From CAIWHR01 sp035541655 (GTDB lineage Bacteria; Pseudomonadota; Gammaproteobacteria; Burkholderiales; Casimicrobiaceae), in assembly GCA_035541655.1 (NCBI GenBank), contig DATKMY010000063.1, positions 1 through 47,310 on the forward strand: a stretch of 47,310 nucleotides of DNA, in the 5' to 3' direction. The notes beneath the pieces were generated by a model. That model searched no databases. It was not told the origin of the DNA and saw only the letters and a list, made by a program, of their open reading frames with translations. Positions 16,734 to 25,556 of the stretch are shown here, in pieces. A program made the translations under genes and the position numbers. Numbering within the stretch: the stretch's first letter is position 1; each line of letters begins with the position of its first letter.

Positions 16734-17948
16734 GTGCGTGAATCTCGCGCGTCCTCGCTCGGTCGCATCCCGCACGGGGTCTGGACGCTCGGGTTCGTCA
16801 GCATGTGCATGGACCTTTCGTCCGAGCTCATCCATTCGTTGCTTCCGCTCTACATGGCGATCGGCCTCGGGGCCTCGACGCTCACGATCGGCGTCGTCGA
16901 AGGGATCGCGGAGGCGACGGCGATGATCGTCAAGCTCTTCTCGGGCGCGCTTTCCGATCATTTCCGCCGGCGCAAGGCGCTCGTCGTCGTCGGGTACGGG
17001 ATCGCGGCCGTCACTAAGTTCGTCTTTCCGCTTGCTCCGACCCTCGGATGGGTCGTCGCGGCGCGTTTCGCCGACCGCGTTGGCAAGGGGATCCGCGGCG
17101 CGCCGCGGGACGCGCTGATCGCCGACCTGACGCCTGCGGACCTGCGCGGCGCGAGCTTCGGGCTGCGCCAGGCGCTCGACACCGTGGGGGCCGTTGGCGG
17201 TCCGCTGCTGGCAATCGCCGCAATGGCGCACTTCGCGAGCGACTTCAAGGCCGCGTTCTGGATCGCCGTGGTCCCGGCGGTCGCTTGCGTCCTGCTGCTC
17301 GTGTTCGGCGTCGAGGAACCCGCGCCGGCTTCGGATGCGGCGTCCGCGGACGGCACGGCACCGATGAAGTTCGGCGACGTCCGGCGCCTCGGGCGCCGCT
17401 ACGCGATCGTCGTCGGCATCGCAGCGGTGCTCACGCTCGCGCGGTTCTCGGAAGCGTTCCTCGTGCTGCGCGCGAACGACGTCGGCATTTCGACCGCGAT
17501 GGCCCCGTGGGTGATGGTGGTCATGTCGGTCGTGTATGCCGGCGTCGCGTATCCGGCCGGCGCGGCCGCCGACAAGGGGCGCAGCCCGTGGCTGCTTTCG
17601 CTGGGGTTCGCCGCGCTGCTCGTCGCCGATCTGCTTCTCGCCAATGCCGCCGGATGCGCGCTGCTTTTCGCCGGCGTGGCGCTCTGGGGTCTGCACATGG
17701 GCCTTACGCAGGGCCTGCTCGCCGCGCTTGTCGCGGCGTCCGCGCCCTCCGACCTGCGCGGCACCGCGTTCGGCATCTTCAATCTGGTCTGCGGAATCGC
17801 GCTCCTCGCCGCGAGCGCGCTCGCCGGTTGGCTGTGGGATACTTTCGGGCCGGGTGTCACGTTCTACGTCGGCGCCGCGTTCACGGCGATCGCCTGGATC
17901 GGCCTCGCGCGCCTTGGGGGCGGCGCGACTGAACTGCGGCGGGCGTAA
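16734..17948 (+). CDS. MFS transporter
   Basis: This 404-residue integral membrane protein starts at GTG 16734, with AAAGGA about 12 bases upstream; the next in-frame ATG would remove part of helix 1. It shows the major facilitator layout of about 12 helices in two halves, with the loop motif GALSDHFRRRKALVVVGYG between helices 2 and 3 and RFADRVGKGIRGAPRDALIAD near helix 5. The latter segment is typical of a bacterial MFS group of unknown substrate. A central loop (about 195-215) separates the halves. It lies 57 bases after the phosphoesterase gene and could be co-transcribed with it. The substrate cannot be predicted. Confidence 0.86.
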   Translation: MRESRASSLGRIPHGVWTLGFVSMCMDLSSELIHSLLPLYMAIGLGASTLTIGVVEGIAEATAMIVKLFSGALSDHFRRRKALVVVGYGIAAVTKFVFPLAPTLGWVVAARFADRVGKGIRGAPRDALIADLTPADLRGASFGLRQALDTVGAVGGPLLAIAAMAHFASDFKAAFWIAVVPAVACVLLLVFGVEEPAPASDAASADGTAPMKFGDVRRLGRRYAIVVGIAAVLTLARFSEAFLVLRANDVGISTAMAPWVMVVMSVVYAGVAYPAGAAADKGRSPWLLSLGFAALLVADLLLANAAGCALLFAGVALWGLHMGLTQGLLAALVAASAPSDLRGTAFGIFNLVCGIALLAASALAGWLWDTFGPGVTFYVGAAFTAIAWIGLARLGGGATELRRA

Positions 17949-18012
17949 CCGGTCTGTAAGGGCATCTTGACGCGAACGACCAACGCCAATCACCCCGACA
18001 AGGAGAGGTGCC

Positions 18013-18861
18013 ATGGCGAGCATCACCGCCAGCGCGCCGGCTGAGAGCGGATATCTTTACTATCGGCACACGTTGCCGGTGCGCATCATGCACTGGATCA
18101 ACGCGGTCGCACTGACGATCCTGCTGATGAGCGGCCTCGGGATCTTCAACGTGCATCCGGCGCTCTATTGGGGCAAGTCGTCGTACACCGGCAAGCCCCC
18201 GCTGCTCGAGATGCGCGCGGTCGATCGCGGCGATCTCGGTTACAAGGGTGTCACCAGGATACTCGGCCACGAGTACGACACCACCGGCGTGTTCGGGCTG
18301 TCGAAGCAGTCCGATGGCCGCCTCGCGGGTCGCGGCTTTCCGTGGTGGGCGACGATCCCCGACAACCAGTGGCTATCGATGGCGCGGCGGTGGCACTTCT
18401 TCTTCGCCTGGGTGCTCCTCGCTAACGGGCTCGTCTACGTCGCCTACTCGGCGGCGAGCCGCCATCTTTCGCGCGATCTCGCGCCCGATGGCAGCGATTG
18501 GCGCTCCTTCGGCCGCTCGATCGTCGATCACCTCAGATTCCGCCATCCGAGCGGTGAAGGAGCGAAGCGCTACAACGTGCTGCAGAAGCTCGCGTATCTC
18601 ATCGTCATCTTCGTCCTGGTGCCGCTCGTCGTCCTGATGGGGATCGCGATGTCGCCGTGGATGAACAGCGTATTCCCCGGCTGGGTCGATTTGTTCGGCG
18701 GGCGGCAGTCGGCGCGCACGATTCACTTCATCGCCGCTTGGCTGCTGGTCGCGTTCGTGCTGATCCACGTGTTCGAGGTGATCGTCTCCGGGTTGTGGAA
18801 CCACCTCCGCTCGATGATCACCGGCCGGTATCGGATTCGGACGGAGGCTCGGCATGGATGA
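18013..18861 (+). CDS. Cytochrome b subunit paired with a molybdoenzyme
   Basis: This 282-residue membrane protein starts at ATG 18013 behind AAGGAGAGG. It has four predicted helices with histidines placed for two b hemes: VRIMHWINAVALTILLMSG (His27), RRWHFFFAWVLLANGLVYVAY, and SARTIHFIAAWLLVAFVLIHVFEVI (two His). A long soluble stretch (about 42-125) separates the first two helices, making it longer than MsrQ. It overlaps the downstream molybdoenzyme gene by 8 bases, so the two are translationally coupled. It probably passes electrons between the quinone pool and the periplasmic molybdoenzyme, as in other cytochrome b561-type subunits. Confidence 0.85.
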   Translation: MASITASAPAESGYLYYRHTLPVRIMHWINAVALTILLMSGLGIFNVHPALYWGKSSYTGKPPLLEMRAVDRGDLGYKGVTRILGHEYDTTGVFGLSKQSDGRLAGRGFPWWATIPDNQWLSMARRWHFFFAWVLLANGLVYVAYSAASRHLSRDLAPDGSDWRSFGRSIVDHLRFRHPSGEGAKRYNVLQKLAYLIVIFVLVPLVVLMGIAMSPWMNSVFPGWVDLFGGRQSARTIHFIAAWLLVAFVLIHVFEVIVSGLWNHLRSMITGRYRIRTEARHG

Positions 18862-19630
18862 CAACCAGAAGGCCCGGCGCCGCTTCCTCGCCCGCACGCT
18901 CGGTGCAGCGGGGACGCTCGCGCTCGGCGGATGCGAGCGCCTGTCGCATACCGAATGGTTCCCGAAGGTGCTCTCCGGCGCCGAGGTGGCGAGCTCGGCG
19001 GTCGCGCACGCGGTAACCTCGCGCAGGTCGATGGCGCAGGAGTTCACCGAGGCCGATCGCTCGCCGAGCTTTCGCAGCAACGGCACCGCGAAGCCCGACA
19101 CCGACGACTACCGCACGCTTGCCGCCAGCGCGTTTGCCGGCTACAAGCTGGAGGTGGACGGGCTGGTCGACAGGCCCTCGAGTTTCTCGCTCGCCGAGCT
19201 GCGCGCGCTGCCGAGCCGTACGCAGATCACGCGCCACGACTGCGTCGAGGGCTGGAGCGCGATCGCCAAGTGGAAAGGCGCGCGCCTTTCCGCGCTGCTC
19301 GAGGCCGTGCGCCCGAAGGCCGAAGCGCGATTCGTCGTGTTCTACTGCGCTGACCCGATGGATGACGACGGGACGGACTTCTACTACGAGAGCATCGACT
19401 TCGAGGACGCGTTCCATCCGCAGACGATCCTCGCCTATGACCTGAACGACGCGGTGCTTCCGGTTGCCAACGGCGCGCCGATCCGGCTCCGGGTCGAGCG
19501 GCAGCTCGGCTACAAGCACGCGAAGTACGTGATGCGGATCGAGCTCGTCGACAGCTTTGCCGAGATCGAGGGCGGGAAGGGCGGCTACTGGGAGGACAGC
19601 CAGGGCTACGCGTGGTTCGCCGGCATCTGA
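18854..19630 (+). CDS. Tat-exported MsrP/sulfite-oxidase-type molybdoenzyme
   Basis: This 258-residue protein belongs to the sulfite oxidase/MsrP (YedY) molybdopterin family. The start (MDDNQKARRRFLARTLG) contains a twin-arginine motif (R8-R9-x-F-L), implying export of the folded enzyme with cofactor. The molybdenum-ligating cysteine is in TRHDCVEGWSAIAKWKGARL. Other family segments are VVFYCADPMDDDGTDFYYES, LAYDLNDAVLPVANGAPIRL and GYKHAKYVMRIELVD. An ALGGC segment could alternatively anchor it as a lipoprotein. It overlaps the cytochrome b gene by 8 bases. MsrP repairs oxidised methionine in the periplasm; sulfite oxidation is the alternative. The substrate is undetermined. Confidence 0.87.
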   Translation: MDDNQKARRRFLARTLGAAGTLALGGCERLSHTEWFPKVLSGAEVASSAVAHAVTSRRSMAQEFTEADRSPSFRSNGTAKPDTDDYRTLAASAFAGYKLEVDGLVDRPSSFSLAELRALPSRTQITRHDCVEGWSAIAKWKGARLSALLEAVRPKAEARFVVFYCADPMDDDGTDFYYESIDFEDAFHPQTILAYDLNDAVLPVANGAPIRLRVERQLGYKHAKYVMRIELVDSFAEIEGGKGGYWEDSQGYAWFAGI

Positions 19631-19681
19631 TCCAAAGGCCGGGGCTTCCCTCGATTCGCGGGCAGCGGAGGCTCGGCGGGA

Positions 19682-20095
19682 CTACATTCCCGGCGGCGCG
19701 TTCGGCATCGAGCGCGGCGGCAGGTTGCGGAAGATGCACGCGAACGACGCGTCGTTCCTGGAGCTCGGGCCGAGGAATCCGGTGACTCCGTCACGGTATG
19801 CCGCCGGCGAGATATTGCCGTAGTAGAGCTTCGACGTCATGTCGAGGAAGTACGAGTAGTTGAAGTCGTTCGCTCCGCCGTTCTGTATCCACTCGCCGAC
19901 GTTGGCGTCGCCGATCATCAGCGGACTGCAGCTGCTCGCGATCGTATTGAGAAACGCGTTGTAGCCGGTCGCCTGGACATTCGTCACCGAATCCGGAGCG
20001 CAGGCGCTCGCCGTTGCGAGGAACGCCAGTGCGAGAGCGCTCGCGCGCAACGGCGAGCGGCGGGAAGTGCTGCTGCGCAGAAGGGGATTGTCCAT
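19682..20095 (-). CDS. Small putative lipoprotein, 137 residues
   Basis: Start ATG 20095 is chosen because GGAG lies 6 bases upstream; an in-frame ATG four codons earlier overlaps this site. The N-terminus (MDNPLLRSSTSRRSPLRASA) is followed by a hydrophobic core and ATASAC, a likely lipobox. The rest (SVTNVQATGYNAFLNTIASS and onward to a Pro-rich end) shows no domain I recognise. It contains three further Cys. The gene converges with the molybdoenzyme gene and lies 40 bases downstream of the Nudix gene on the same strand, so it may be co-transcribed with it. Confidence 0.65.
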   Translation of the reverse strand: MDNPLLRSSTSRRSPLRASALALAFLATASACAPDSVTNVQATGYNAFLNTIASSCSPLMIGDANVGEWIQNGGANDFNYSYFLDMTSKLYYGNISPAAYRDGVTGFLGPSSRNDASFACIFRNLPPRSMPNAPPGM

Positions 20096-20135
20096 CGTGA
20101 GCTCCATCGACAGGGCGGGCGCGGCGCCGCGAATT

Positions 20136-21029
20136 CTAGCAGGCCGTGTGTGCCGGCGGATGGCGAAGCGCCGCCAGCGCCTCGTAGCACTCCGAAGCCG
20201 GGTCGATGCGCTCGTGGCGAATCAGGAAATCGAGGATCACGAGACTCGCGTCGGCGGTCACGGCATCGGGACCCTCGTCGATCGCGATGAGCCGGGCTGC
20301 CTCGTCGAGCCCGACGAGGCGGTAATCGACGACTTCACCGTCCTCGCCGGCGGGGCTGAATCGGGTGGGGAGCCACAAGTCGTGAACGAAGATCGTTTCG
20401 CGCTGCAGGCCGTCCGGCAGCGCGCGGTGCATCTCCACCGTGCCTGCGGCGCGCGCGAGCGAGGCGAGCGGCCGGGCGATGCCGGCTTCCTCCCGGGCTT
20501 CCTTGACCACGGTCTCTGTGACGGTCCGGCCCGACGCGATTCCGCCGCCGACGAGATTGTCGAGCATGCCCGGGTCGATCGACTTGGAAGCGCTGCGCCG
20601 CGCGATCCACATCAGGATCTCCGTTCCGTCACGAACGACCCCGTTCACGTGCGCCGCGTACGTATGAATGCCGAAGTAGCGCGCCGCCGCGCGCTCGAGC
20701 AGGAACCACGGCGCGGCACCGAGCGCCGGCGCGACCGCGTAGCGCTCGTCGCGCCACGCGGTGAGCTCGCCCGATGCCGCGAGCGCGCGCGCGACGCGAT
20801 CGATCGCGGCGCTGCGGCGCTCTTCGTCGTCGATCTCGTCGACGAAGCGGACGGCGCCGTCACGCGCGACGAACACGTCGCGGAAAGATGCGAGCCTTGC
20901 GGCGCGTGCGTCGTCGAGCCAGCCTGCTGCGAATCCATCGACCTTAAGTGGCCGATAGTGCTGGCGCGGCGGCGCGAGCGCACGCGCGAGCCGCGAGCAG
21001 AGCGCCGCCGATTGGACGTTCTTGATCAT
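20136..21029 (-). CDS. Nudix hydrolase with N-terminal DUF4743-type domain
   Basis: This 297-residue protein starts at ATG 21029. The Nudix signature is GGGIASGRTVTETVVKEA followed directly by REEAGI, giving the catalytic Glu residues in REEAGI. The N-terminal ~120 residues (VDGFAAGWLDDARAARLASF, FVDEIDDEERRSAAIDRVA) match the DUF4743 domain that precedes Nudix in a family related to thiamin pyrophosphokinase-associated hydrolases. It should hydrolyse a nucleoside diphosphate derivative in the cytoplasm; the substrate is not known. The gene is divergent from folD. Confidence 0.85.
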   Translation of the reverse strand: MIKNVQSAALCSRLARALAPPRQHYRPLKVDGFAAGWLDDARAARLASFRDVFVARDGAVRFVDEIDDEERRSAAIDRVARALAASGELTAWRDERYAVAPALGAAPWFLLERAAARYFGIHTYAAHVNGVVRDGTEILMWIARRSASKSIDPGMLDNLVGGGIASGRTVTETVVKEAREEAGIARPLASLARAAGTVEMHRALPDGLQRETIFVHDLWLPTRFSPAGEDGEVVDYRLVGLDEAARLIAIDEGPDAVTADASLVILDFLIRHERIDPASECYEALAALRHPPAHTAC

Positions 21030-21102
21030 CGCTGCATTGTAGGCCCCGCCTGTGCGGCGCTCCGGGGAGACTGCTCGCGCGCCTCGCGATGGCGCGATCG
21101 GG

Positions 21103-21108
21103 TAGAAT
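21103..21108 (+). promoter_or_regulatory. Probable folD -10 box
   Basis: TAGAAT matches the sigma-70 -10 consensus in five of six positions. It predicts transcription from about 21115, leaving a 42-base leader before ATG 21157. No good -35 is visible 17 bases upstream. Confidence 0.4.
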
Positions 21109-21156
21109 TCGCGCTCCCCGGAAATGGCCGAGCTACCGCGGCGCGTGATCGACAAC

Positions 21157-22017
21157 ATGACGGCCCGCATCATCGACGGCAAGGCGCGGGCGGCGCGCCT
21201 TGCGGCTGAAGTGACCGAGCGCGTTTCCGCGCGCGTGCGCGCGGGCAAGGCACCGCCGGGACTCGCCGTCGTGCTGGTCGGCGAGAATCCGGCATCGCAG
21301 GTCTATGTGCGCAACAAGCGGCGAACGACCGAGGCGGTCGGAATGCGCTCGTTCGCGTTCGACCTGCCGGCATCGACCTCGCAAGCGGATCTGCTCGGGC
21401 TCATCGACAAGCTCAACGCAGACGCTACGGTCAACGGTATCCTCGTGCAGCTTCCGCTGCCGCAGCACGTCGACGGCGAGCTCGTGACCGAGCGGATCGA
21501 TCCGCGCAAGGACGTCGACGGCTTCCATCCGTACAACATCGGGCGCCTGGTGCTCAAGCGTCCGGTGCTGCGACCGTGCACGCCCTACGGATGCATGACG
21601 CTGCTCAGGGACACCGGTGTGGACCTGGTCGGCTTGCACGCGGTCGTCATCGGTCAGTCGAACATCGTCGGCCGCCCGATGGCGCTCGAGCTGCTGATGG
21701 AGCGCTGCACCGTAACGGTCTGCCATTCGAAGACGCGAGACCTTCCGGGCATCGCGCGCCAGGCGGACATCCTTGTCGCCGGCGTCGGGAAGCCGAACGT
21801 CGTGCCGGGCGACTGGGTGAAGGAAGGGGCGATCGTCATCGACGTCGGGATCAATCGCGGCGCCGATGGAAAGCTGTGCGGCGACGTCGACTTTGCCGCG
21901 GCGAGCGCCCGCGCGTCGTGGATTACACCCGTCCCTGGCGGGGTCGGTCCGATGACGATCGCAACACTGCTCGCTAACACGCTGCAGGCGGCGGAGCTGC
22001 AGGACGGCGCTGCGTAG
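21157..22017 (+). CDS. folD: FolD bifunctional methylenetetrahydrofolate dehydrogenase/cyclohydrolase
   Basis: FolD interconverts 5,10-methylene-, methenyl- and 10-formyl-tetrahydrofolate in the cytoplasm, using NADP. The 286-residue product has the signature VGENPASQVYVRNKRR (catalytic Tyr and Lys), the segment ILVQLPLPQHVD, the DVDGFHPYNIGRL loop, CTPYGCMTLL, the nucleotide-binding VIGQSNIVGRPMALELL and the C-terminal WITPVPGGVGPMTIATLL. Length is normal for the family. An upstream in-frame ATG at 21124 would leave almost no leader after the predicted promoter, so 21157 (MTARIIDGKARAARLAAE) is preferred. Confidence 0.96.
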   Translation: MTARIIDGKARAARLAAEVTERVSARVRAGKAPPGLAVVLVGENPASQVYVRNKRRTTEAVGMRSFAFDLPASTSQADLLGLIDKLNADATVNGILVQLPLPQHVDGELVTERIDPRKDVDGFHPYNIGRLVLKRPVLRPCTPYGCMTLLRDTGVDLVGLHAVVIGQSNIVGRPMALELLMERCTVTVCHSKTRDLPGIARQADILVAGVGKPNVVPGDWVKEGAIVIDVGINRGADGKLCGDVDFAAASARASWITPVPGGVGPMTIATLLANTLQAAELQDGAA

Positions 22018-22156
22018 AGCTCCAAAGGGCGCGGCGTACTGCCGTCGCGAGGCTAGCGGCAACGAGGATGCGTCCGGCGCGCTGCCGCGTCGCCGGTTGG
22101 ATTGGGGGCGCGGGCGGGTCGGCGGCTCCGCTGCCTCGAACGCCCGCGAGGACCGC

Positions 22157-23527
22157 TCACGCGCTTCGCAGATGCCAAGCCTTGGGCCGCGCGAACGTCT
22201 GGATGCCGTAGGTCGAAAGCGTGAGGCCGATGCCGGAGTGCCCCACGCCGGACCAGGGAAGGCGAGGGCTCACGCGGTCGCAGCAGTTCCAGTAGACGCT
22301 GCCGGCGTTGACGCGCGCGAGGATCCTGTGCGCGCGCTTCGCGTCCTTGGTGTAGACGCCGGCGGTCAATCCGTATTCAGTATCGTTCATCAGCGCGACC
22401 GCGGCCTCGTCGCCGGCGACTGCCCGGATGCCGATGATGGGGCCGAAGCTCTCGTCGATCATCAGCGCCATCGAATGATCGACCCCGGTGAACACCGTCG
22501 GCTGGAACCAGTTGCCCTTGCCGCGAACCGCGCCGCCTCCGAGCAGGAGCTTCGCGCCTTTCTCCTTCGCGTCGGCCACTTGGGCCTTGAGAACGTCGAG
22601 CTGGGCCTTGCGCGTGATCGCGCCGATGTACGTCGAGTCGTCCATCGGGTCGCCGAGCCGGTAGCCGCGCACCTCGTCTACGAACGCCGCGACGAAGGCG
22701 TCGTGGATCGATTCGTGGACGTAGATGCGCTCGACCGAGCAGCACGACTGCCCGGTGTTGTAGAACGCACCGTCGGCGACGGCGGCGGCCGCCGCCTTGA
22801 CGTCGACATCCTCGCAGACGTAGACGGGGTCCTTGCCGCCGAGCTCGAGCTGAACCTTGATCATCCGGCGTCCCGCGGCGGCGGCGATCCTCGCGCCGGT
22901 CGCGTAGGAGCCGGTGAAGAAGATGCCGTCGATCGGCTGCCTGACGAGCGCAGCACCTGTCGCGCCGTCGCCGACCACCGGCACGAACACTTCCTCCGGC
23001 ACGCCTGATTCGTGCAGCATCTCGGCAATGTGCAAGCCGGTGAGGGTCGCGAATTCGGACGGTTTGTAGAGCACGGCGTTGCCGGCGATCAGCGCGGGCA
23101 CGAACACGTTGCTCCCGACGAAATACGGGTAGTTCCACGCCGAGATGTTGGCGATCACGCCGAGCGGCACGTGCGTGATCCGTTCGTCGAGCTTCTGCTT
23201 CGGATCGACGTAGACCTTTTCCTCGCGCAGCGCGTGCAAAGACTTCTCGAGGAAGAAGTCGAGTCGGCCGAGGAGCCCGTTCAGCTCGTTTCGCGATTGC
23301 CGGATCGGCTTGCCGACCTCGGAGGTCAGCGTGCGCGCAAGGGTTTCGTGCAGCGCGACGATCCGCTCGCGAAACCTCGCGATCGTTGCAAGGCGCTCGC
23401 GGATCGGCACGGCTGCCCAGCGGGGTTGTCCTGCGCGCGCGGCCTTGTATTTGTCGCGCACGGCGCGCGAGTCGTCGGCGTCGATCTCGGCGAGCTGCGC
23501 GCCGGTGGCGGGGTTCGCGATCTTCAT
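22157..23527 (-). CDS. Aldehyde dehydrogenase in gamma-glutamyl amine operon
   Basis: This 456-residue NAD(P)-dependent aldehyde dehydrogenase begins at ATG 23527. Catalytic Asn132 is in ANISAWNYPY, Lys155 in LYKPSE, general base Glu229 in VQLELGGKDP, and nucleophile Cys262 in YNTGQSCCSVER. The adjacent Cys263 is unusual but seen in some members. It is the last gene of a four-gene operon, 17 bases after the PuuD-like gene. In this context it should oxidise a gamma-glutamylamino aldehyde to the acid, as PuuC does in putrescine degradation. The exact aldehyde is inferred from neighbours, not from the sequence. Confidence 0.9.
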   Translation of the reverse strand: MKIANPATGAQLAEIDADDSRAVRDKYKAARAGQPRWAAVPIRERLATIARFRERIVALHETLARTLTSEVGKPIRQSRNELNGLLGRLDFFLEKSLHALREEKVYVDPKQKLDERITHVPLGVIANISAWNYPYFVGSNVFVPALIAGNAVLYKPSEFATLTGLHIAEMLHESGVPEEVFVPVVGDGATGAALVRQPIDGIFFTGSYATGARIAAAAGRRMIKVQLELGGKDPVYVCEDVDVKAAAAAVADGAFYNTGQSCCSVERIYVHESIHDAFVAAFVDEVRGYRLGDPMDDSTYIGAITRKAQLDVLKAQVADAKEKGAKLLLGGGAVRGKGNWFQPTVFTGVDHSMALMIDESFGPIIGIRAVAGDEAAVALMNDTEYGLTAGVYTKDAKRAHRILARVNAGSVYWNCCDRVSPRLPWSGVGHSGIGLTLSTYGIQTFARPKAWHLRSA

Positions 23528-23544
23528 CTGGGGGCCCTTCGGGT

Positions 23545-24342
23545 CTACGCGGTGTAGGCGGCCGACTTGTGCTGGGCGGCCGCGGTGAGGAACTCGTCGA
23601 GGATCGGCGTGTCGTCGAGGAAGGAGGGATCGTCCGGCGCGTGAAACTCGGGATGCCACTGAACCGCGAACAGATAAGCGCCGCCCTTGTAGCGGATCGC
23701 CTCGACGATGTGGTCGGGCTCGGACCAGGCTTCGACGACGAGATCGCGCCCGAGGTCCTTCACCGCCTGATGATGGACGGAATTGGTCTTGGTCACTTCG
23801 ATGCCGGGATAGAGCCCGGCGAGGCCCGTTCCGCGCACGAACGACGTGGCGTGACAGTTCTTCTCGTAGATCGCCCAGTCGCGGTGGTTGAGCGCGTGCG
23901 GCAGCTGCGTCGCGATGTCCTGGTAGAGGGTTCCCCCGAGGGCGACGTTGATCACCTGCGCGCCGCGGCACAGGCCGAGCACGGGCTTGCCGATCGACAT
24001 GAACGCGCGCATCAGCGCGATTTCGTACTCGTCGCGGATCCGGTCGCCGTTCCACTCGGGCTTGAGCGCCCTCTCGCCGTAGGTCTCGGGGCAGACGTCG
24101 GAGCCGCCCATCAGCACGAGGGCGTCGAGCTCCTCCGCGTAGGCGTCGACGGTCGCCCTGCTGCCGGGCCGCTTCGTGCGGCCCTCGGGCGAAGGCACCA
24201 TGAAGGCGAGCACGTCGCGCTGCATCAGCCAGTGCGCGACGTTCTGCTCGATGTACTGCAGCGTCATGCCTTTGAAGATCGCGCGTTGCGGATCTTCGTG
24301 GAAGAAGCAGGCGGAGATTCCGATCTTGAGCAGGGCGCTCAC
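23545..24342 (-). CDS. PuuD-like gamma-glutamyl amide hydrolase (class I glutamine amidotransferase fold)
   Basis: This 265-residue protein matches peptidase C26/PuuD. The catalytic triad is visible: Cys125 in VLGLCRGAQVINV, and His230 and Glu232 in FAVQWHPEF. LVLMGGSDVCPETYGE and NSVHHQAVKDLG are further family segments. PuuD releases glutamate from gamma-glutamyl-GABA. Here it would cleave the gamma-glutamyl amide made by the operon's ligase after oxidation. It lies 10 bases after the Fe-type alcohol dehydrogenase and 17 bases before the aldehyde dehydrogenase. Confidence 0.9.
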   Translation of the reverse strand: MSALLKIGISACFFHEDPQRAIFKGMTLQYIEQNVAHWLMQRDVLAFMVPSPEGRTKRPGSRATVDAYAEELDALVLMGGSDVCPETYGERALKPEWNGDRIRDEYEIALMRAFMSIGKPVLGLCRGAQVINVALGGTLYQDIATQLPHALNHRDWAIYEKNCHATSFVRGTGLAGLYPGIEVTKTNSVHHQAVKDLGRDLVVEAWSEPDHIVEAIRYKGGAYLFAVQWHPEFHAPDDPSFLDDTPILDEFLTAAAQHKSAAYTA

Positions 24343-24352
24343 AGCGGCTAGC

Positions 24353-25522
24353 CTAGATCGCCTCGGCGAAGATGCGCTCGAAGTCCGCGCGCGCGCACTT
24401 GCGCGGATTGGTGAGGTGGCAGGTGTCGTTGACGGCGACCTCGACGAGCGCCGGGATGTCTGAGGCCGTCACCGCGCGCTTCGCGGTCATTGCGCCGAGC
24501 TTCGCGGGGATCCGCAGGTCGGCCTTCAGGCGCGCGAGCCAGTCGATGAACGCGTTGCCGGCGACGTTCTTCGGCAGCGTGCCCGCGCCTTCGACGCCGG
24601 CCACGCGGGCAAGCTCGGCCATCTTCGCCGCGGCGGCCGAGAGATTGAAGCGCATCACGTGGTCGATCATGATCCCGTTGGCGAGTCCGTGATGGAGGTC
24701 GGCGACCGTGGAGAGCGCATGCGCGCACGAGTGCACGGCCCCCAGGTCCTTTTGGAACGCGATTGCGCCCATCATGGACGCCATCAGCATGTCGGCGCGC
24801 GCCTTGACGTTCTGGCCGTCGCGATACGCGAGCGGCAGCGCGCGGGCCGCGATCCGCACGCCTTCGAGCGCGATGCCGTCGCAGATCGGGTGGTACGCGG
24901 GCGACAGGTACGACTCGACGTTGTGCGTGAGGGCGTCCATCCCGGTCGCGGCGGTAATCGCGGGTGGGAGATCGACGGTGAGCTCGGGATCGGCAAACAC
25001 GCATTTCGCGAGGAGCGCCGGTGAGAAGACGATCCTCTTCACGTGCGTGACGTCGTCGGACACCACGCTCGAGCGGCCAACCTCCGAGCCGGTGCCGGCG
25101 GTCGTCGGAAGAGCGACGAAGTAGGGGATCGACCGGTCGATCGGCCGCACGTTCGGGTGATCCCAGGCGTATTCGAGGATGTCTCCCGGGTGACTCGTCA
25201 TCAGCGCGATCGCTTTCGCGACGTCGAGCGCTGCGCCGCCGCCCAGGCCGATCACCGCGTCGGCGCGGTGCGCCTTGAACGCATCCACGCCGAGGTTGAC
25301 CTGGCTGCGCACCGGGTTGCCCCAGATCTCCGAGTAGATGGCGACTTCGAGGCCCGGCAGGTCGGCGACGAAATCCGCAAGCAATGGCAGAGGAGCGATC
25401 CCGCGATCGGTGACGATCAGCGGGCGCGCCACGCGCTGCCCCTTCAGATGCTCGGCGACCAGCTTGCGCGCGCCGGCTCCGAAGTGAATCGTCGTGGGAA
25501 AGCTGAATCGCTCGATCGTCAT
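24353..25522 (-). CDS. Iron-type (group III) alcohol dehydrogenase
   Basis: This 389-residue protein has the NAD-binding motif GLGGGAALDVAKAIAL (about 92-107) and metal ligands Asp196 and His200 (GMDALTHNVES), His264 and His278 (VHSCAHALSTVADLHHGLANG), spaced as in iron-dependent alcohol dehydrogenases. It sits 34 bases after the glutamine-synthetase-like gene and 10 before puuD. In the standard Puu pathway this position is held by the flavin oxidase PuuB, which acts on an amine. An alcohol dehydrogenase instead implies a substrate with a hydroxyl group, such as a gamma-glutamyl amino alcohol. That is an inference from context. Confidence 0.92.
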   Translation of the reverse strand: MTIERFSFPTTIHFGAGARKLVAEHLKGQRVARPLIVTDRGIAPLPLLADFVADLPGLEVAIYSEIWGNPVRSQVNLGVDAFKAHRADAVIGLGGGAALDVAKAIALMTSHPGDILEYAWDHPNVRPIDRSIPYFVALPTTAGTGSEVGRSSVVSDDVTHVKRIVFSPALLAKCVFADPELTVDLPPAITAATGMDALTHNVESYLSPAYHPICDGIALEGVRIAARALPLAYRDGQNVKARADMLMASMMGAIAFQKDLGAVHSCAHALSTVADLHHGLANGIMIDHVMRFNLSAAAAKMAELARVAGVEGAGTLPKNVAGNAFIDWLARLKADLRIPAKLGAMTAKRAVTASDIPALVEVAVNDTCHLTNPRKCARADFERIFAEAI

Positions 25523-25556
25523 TCGGGTCCTCTCTTCGATCTGGAACGCCGCCAGC

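Noticed and set aside
13947..18026. A 1359-codon open frame on the minus strand
   Set aside because: It runs antisense through the M14, phosphoesterase and MFS genes, whose domains are unmistakable. Its product is an Arg/Asp-rich low-complexity sequence, as expected for a shadow frame in high-GC DNA.
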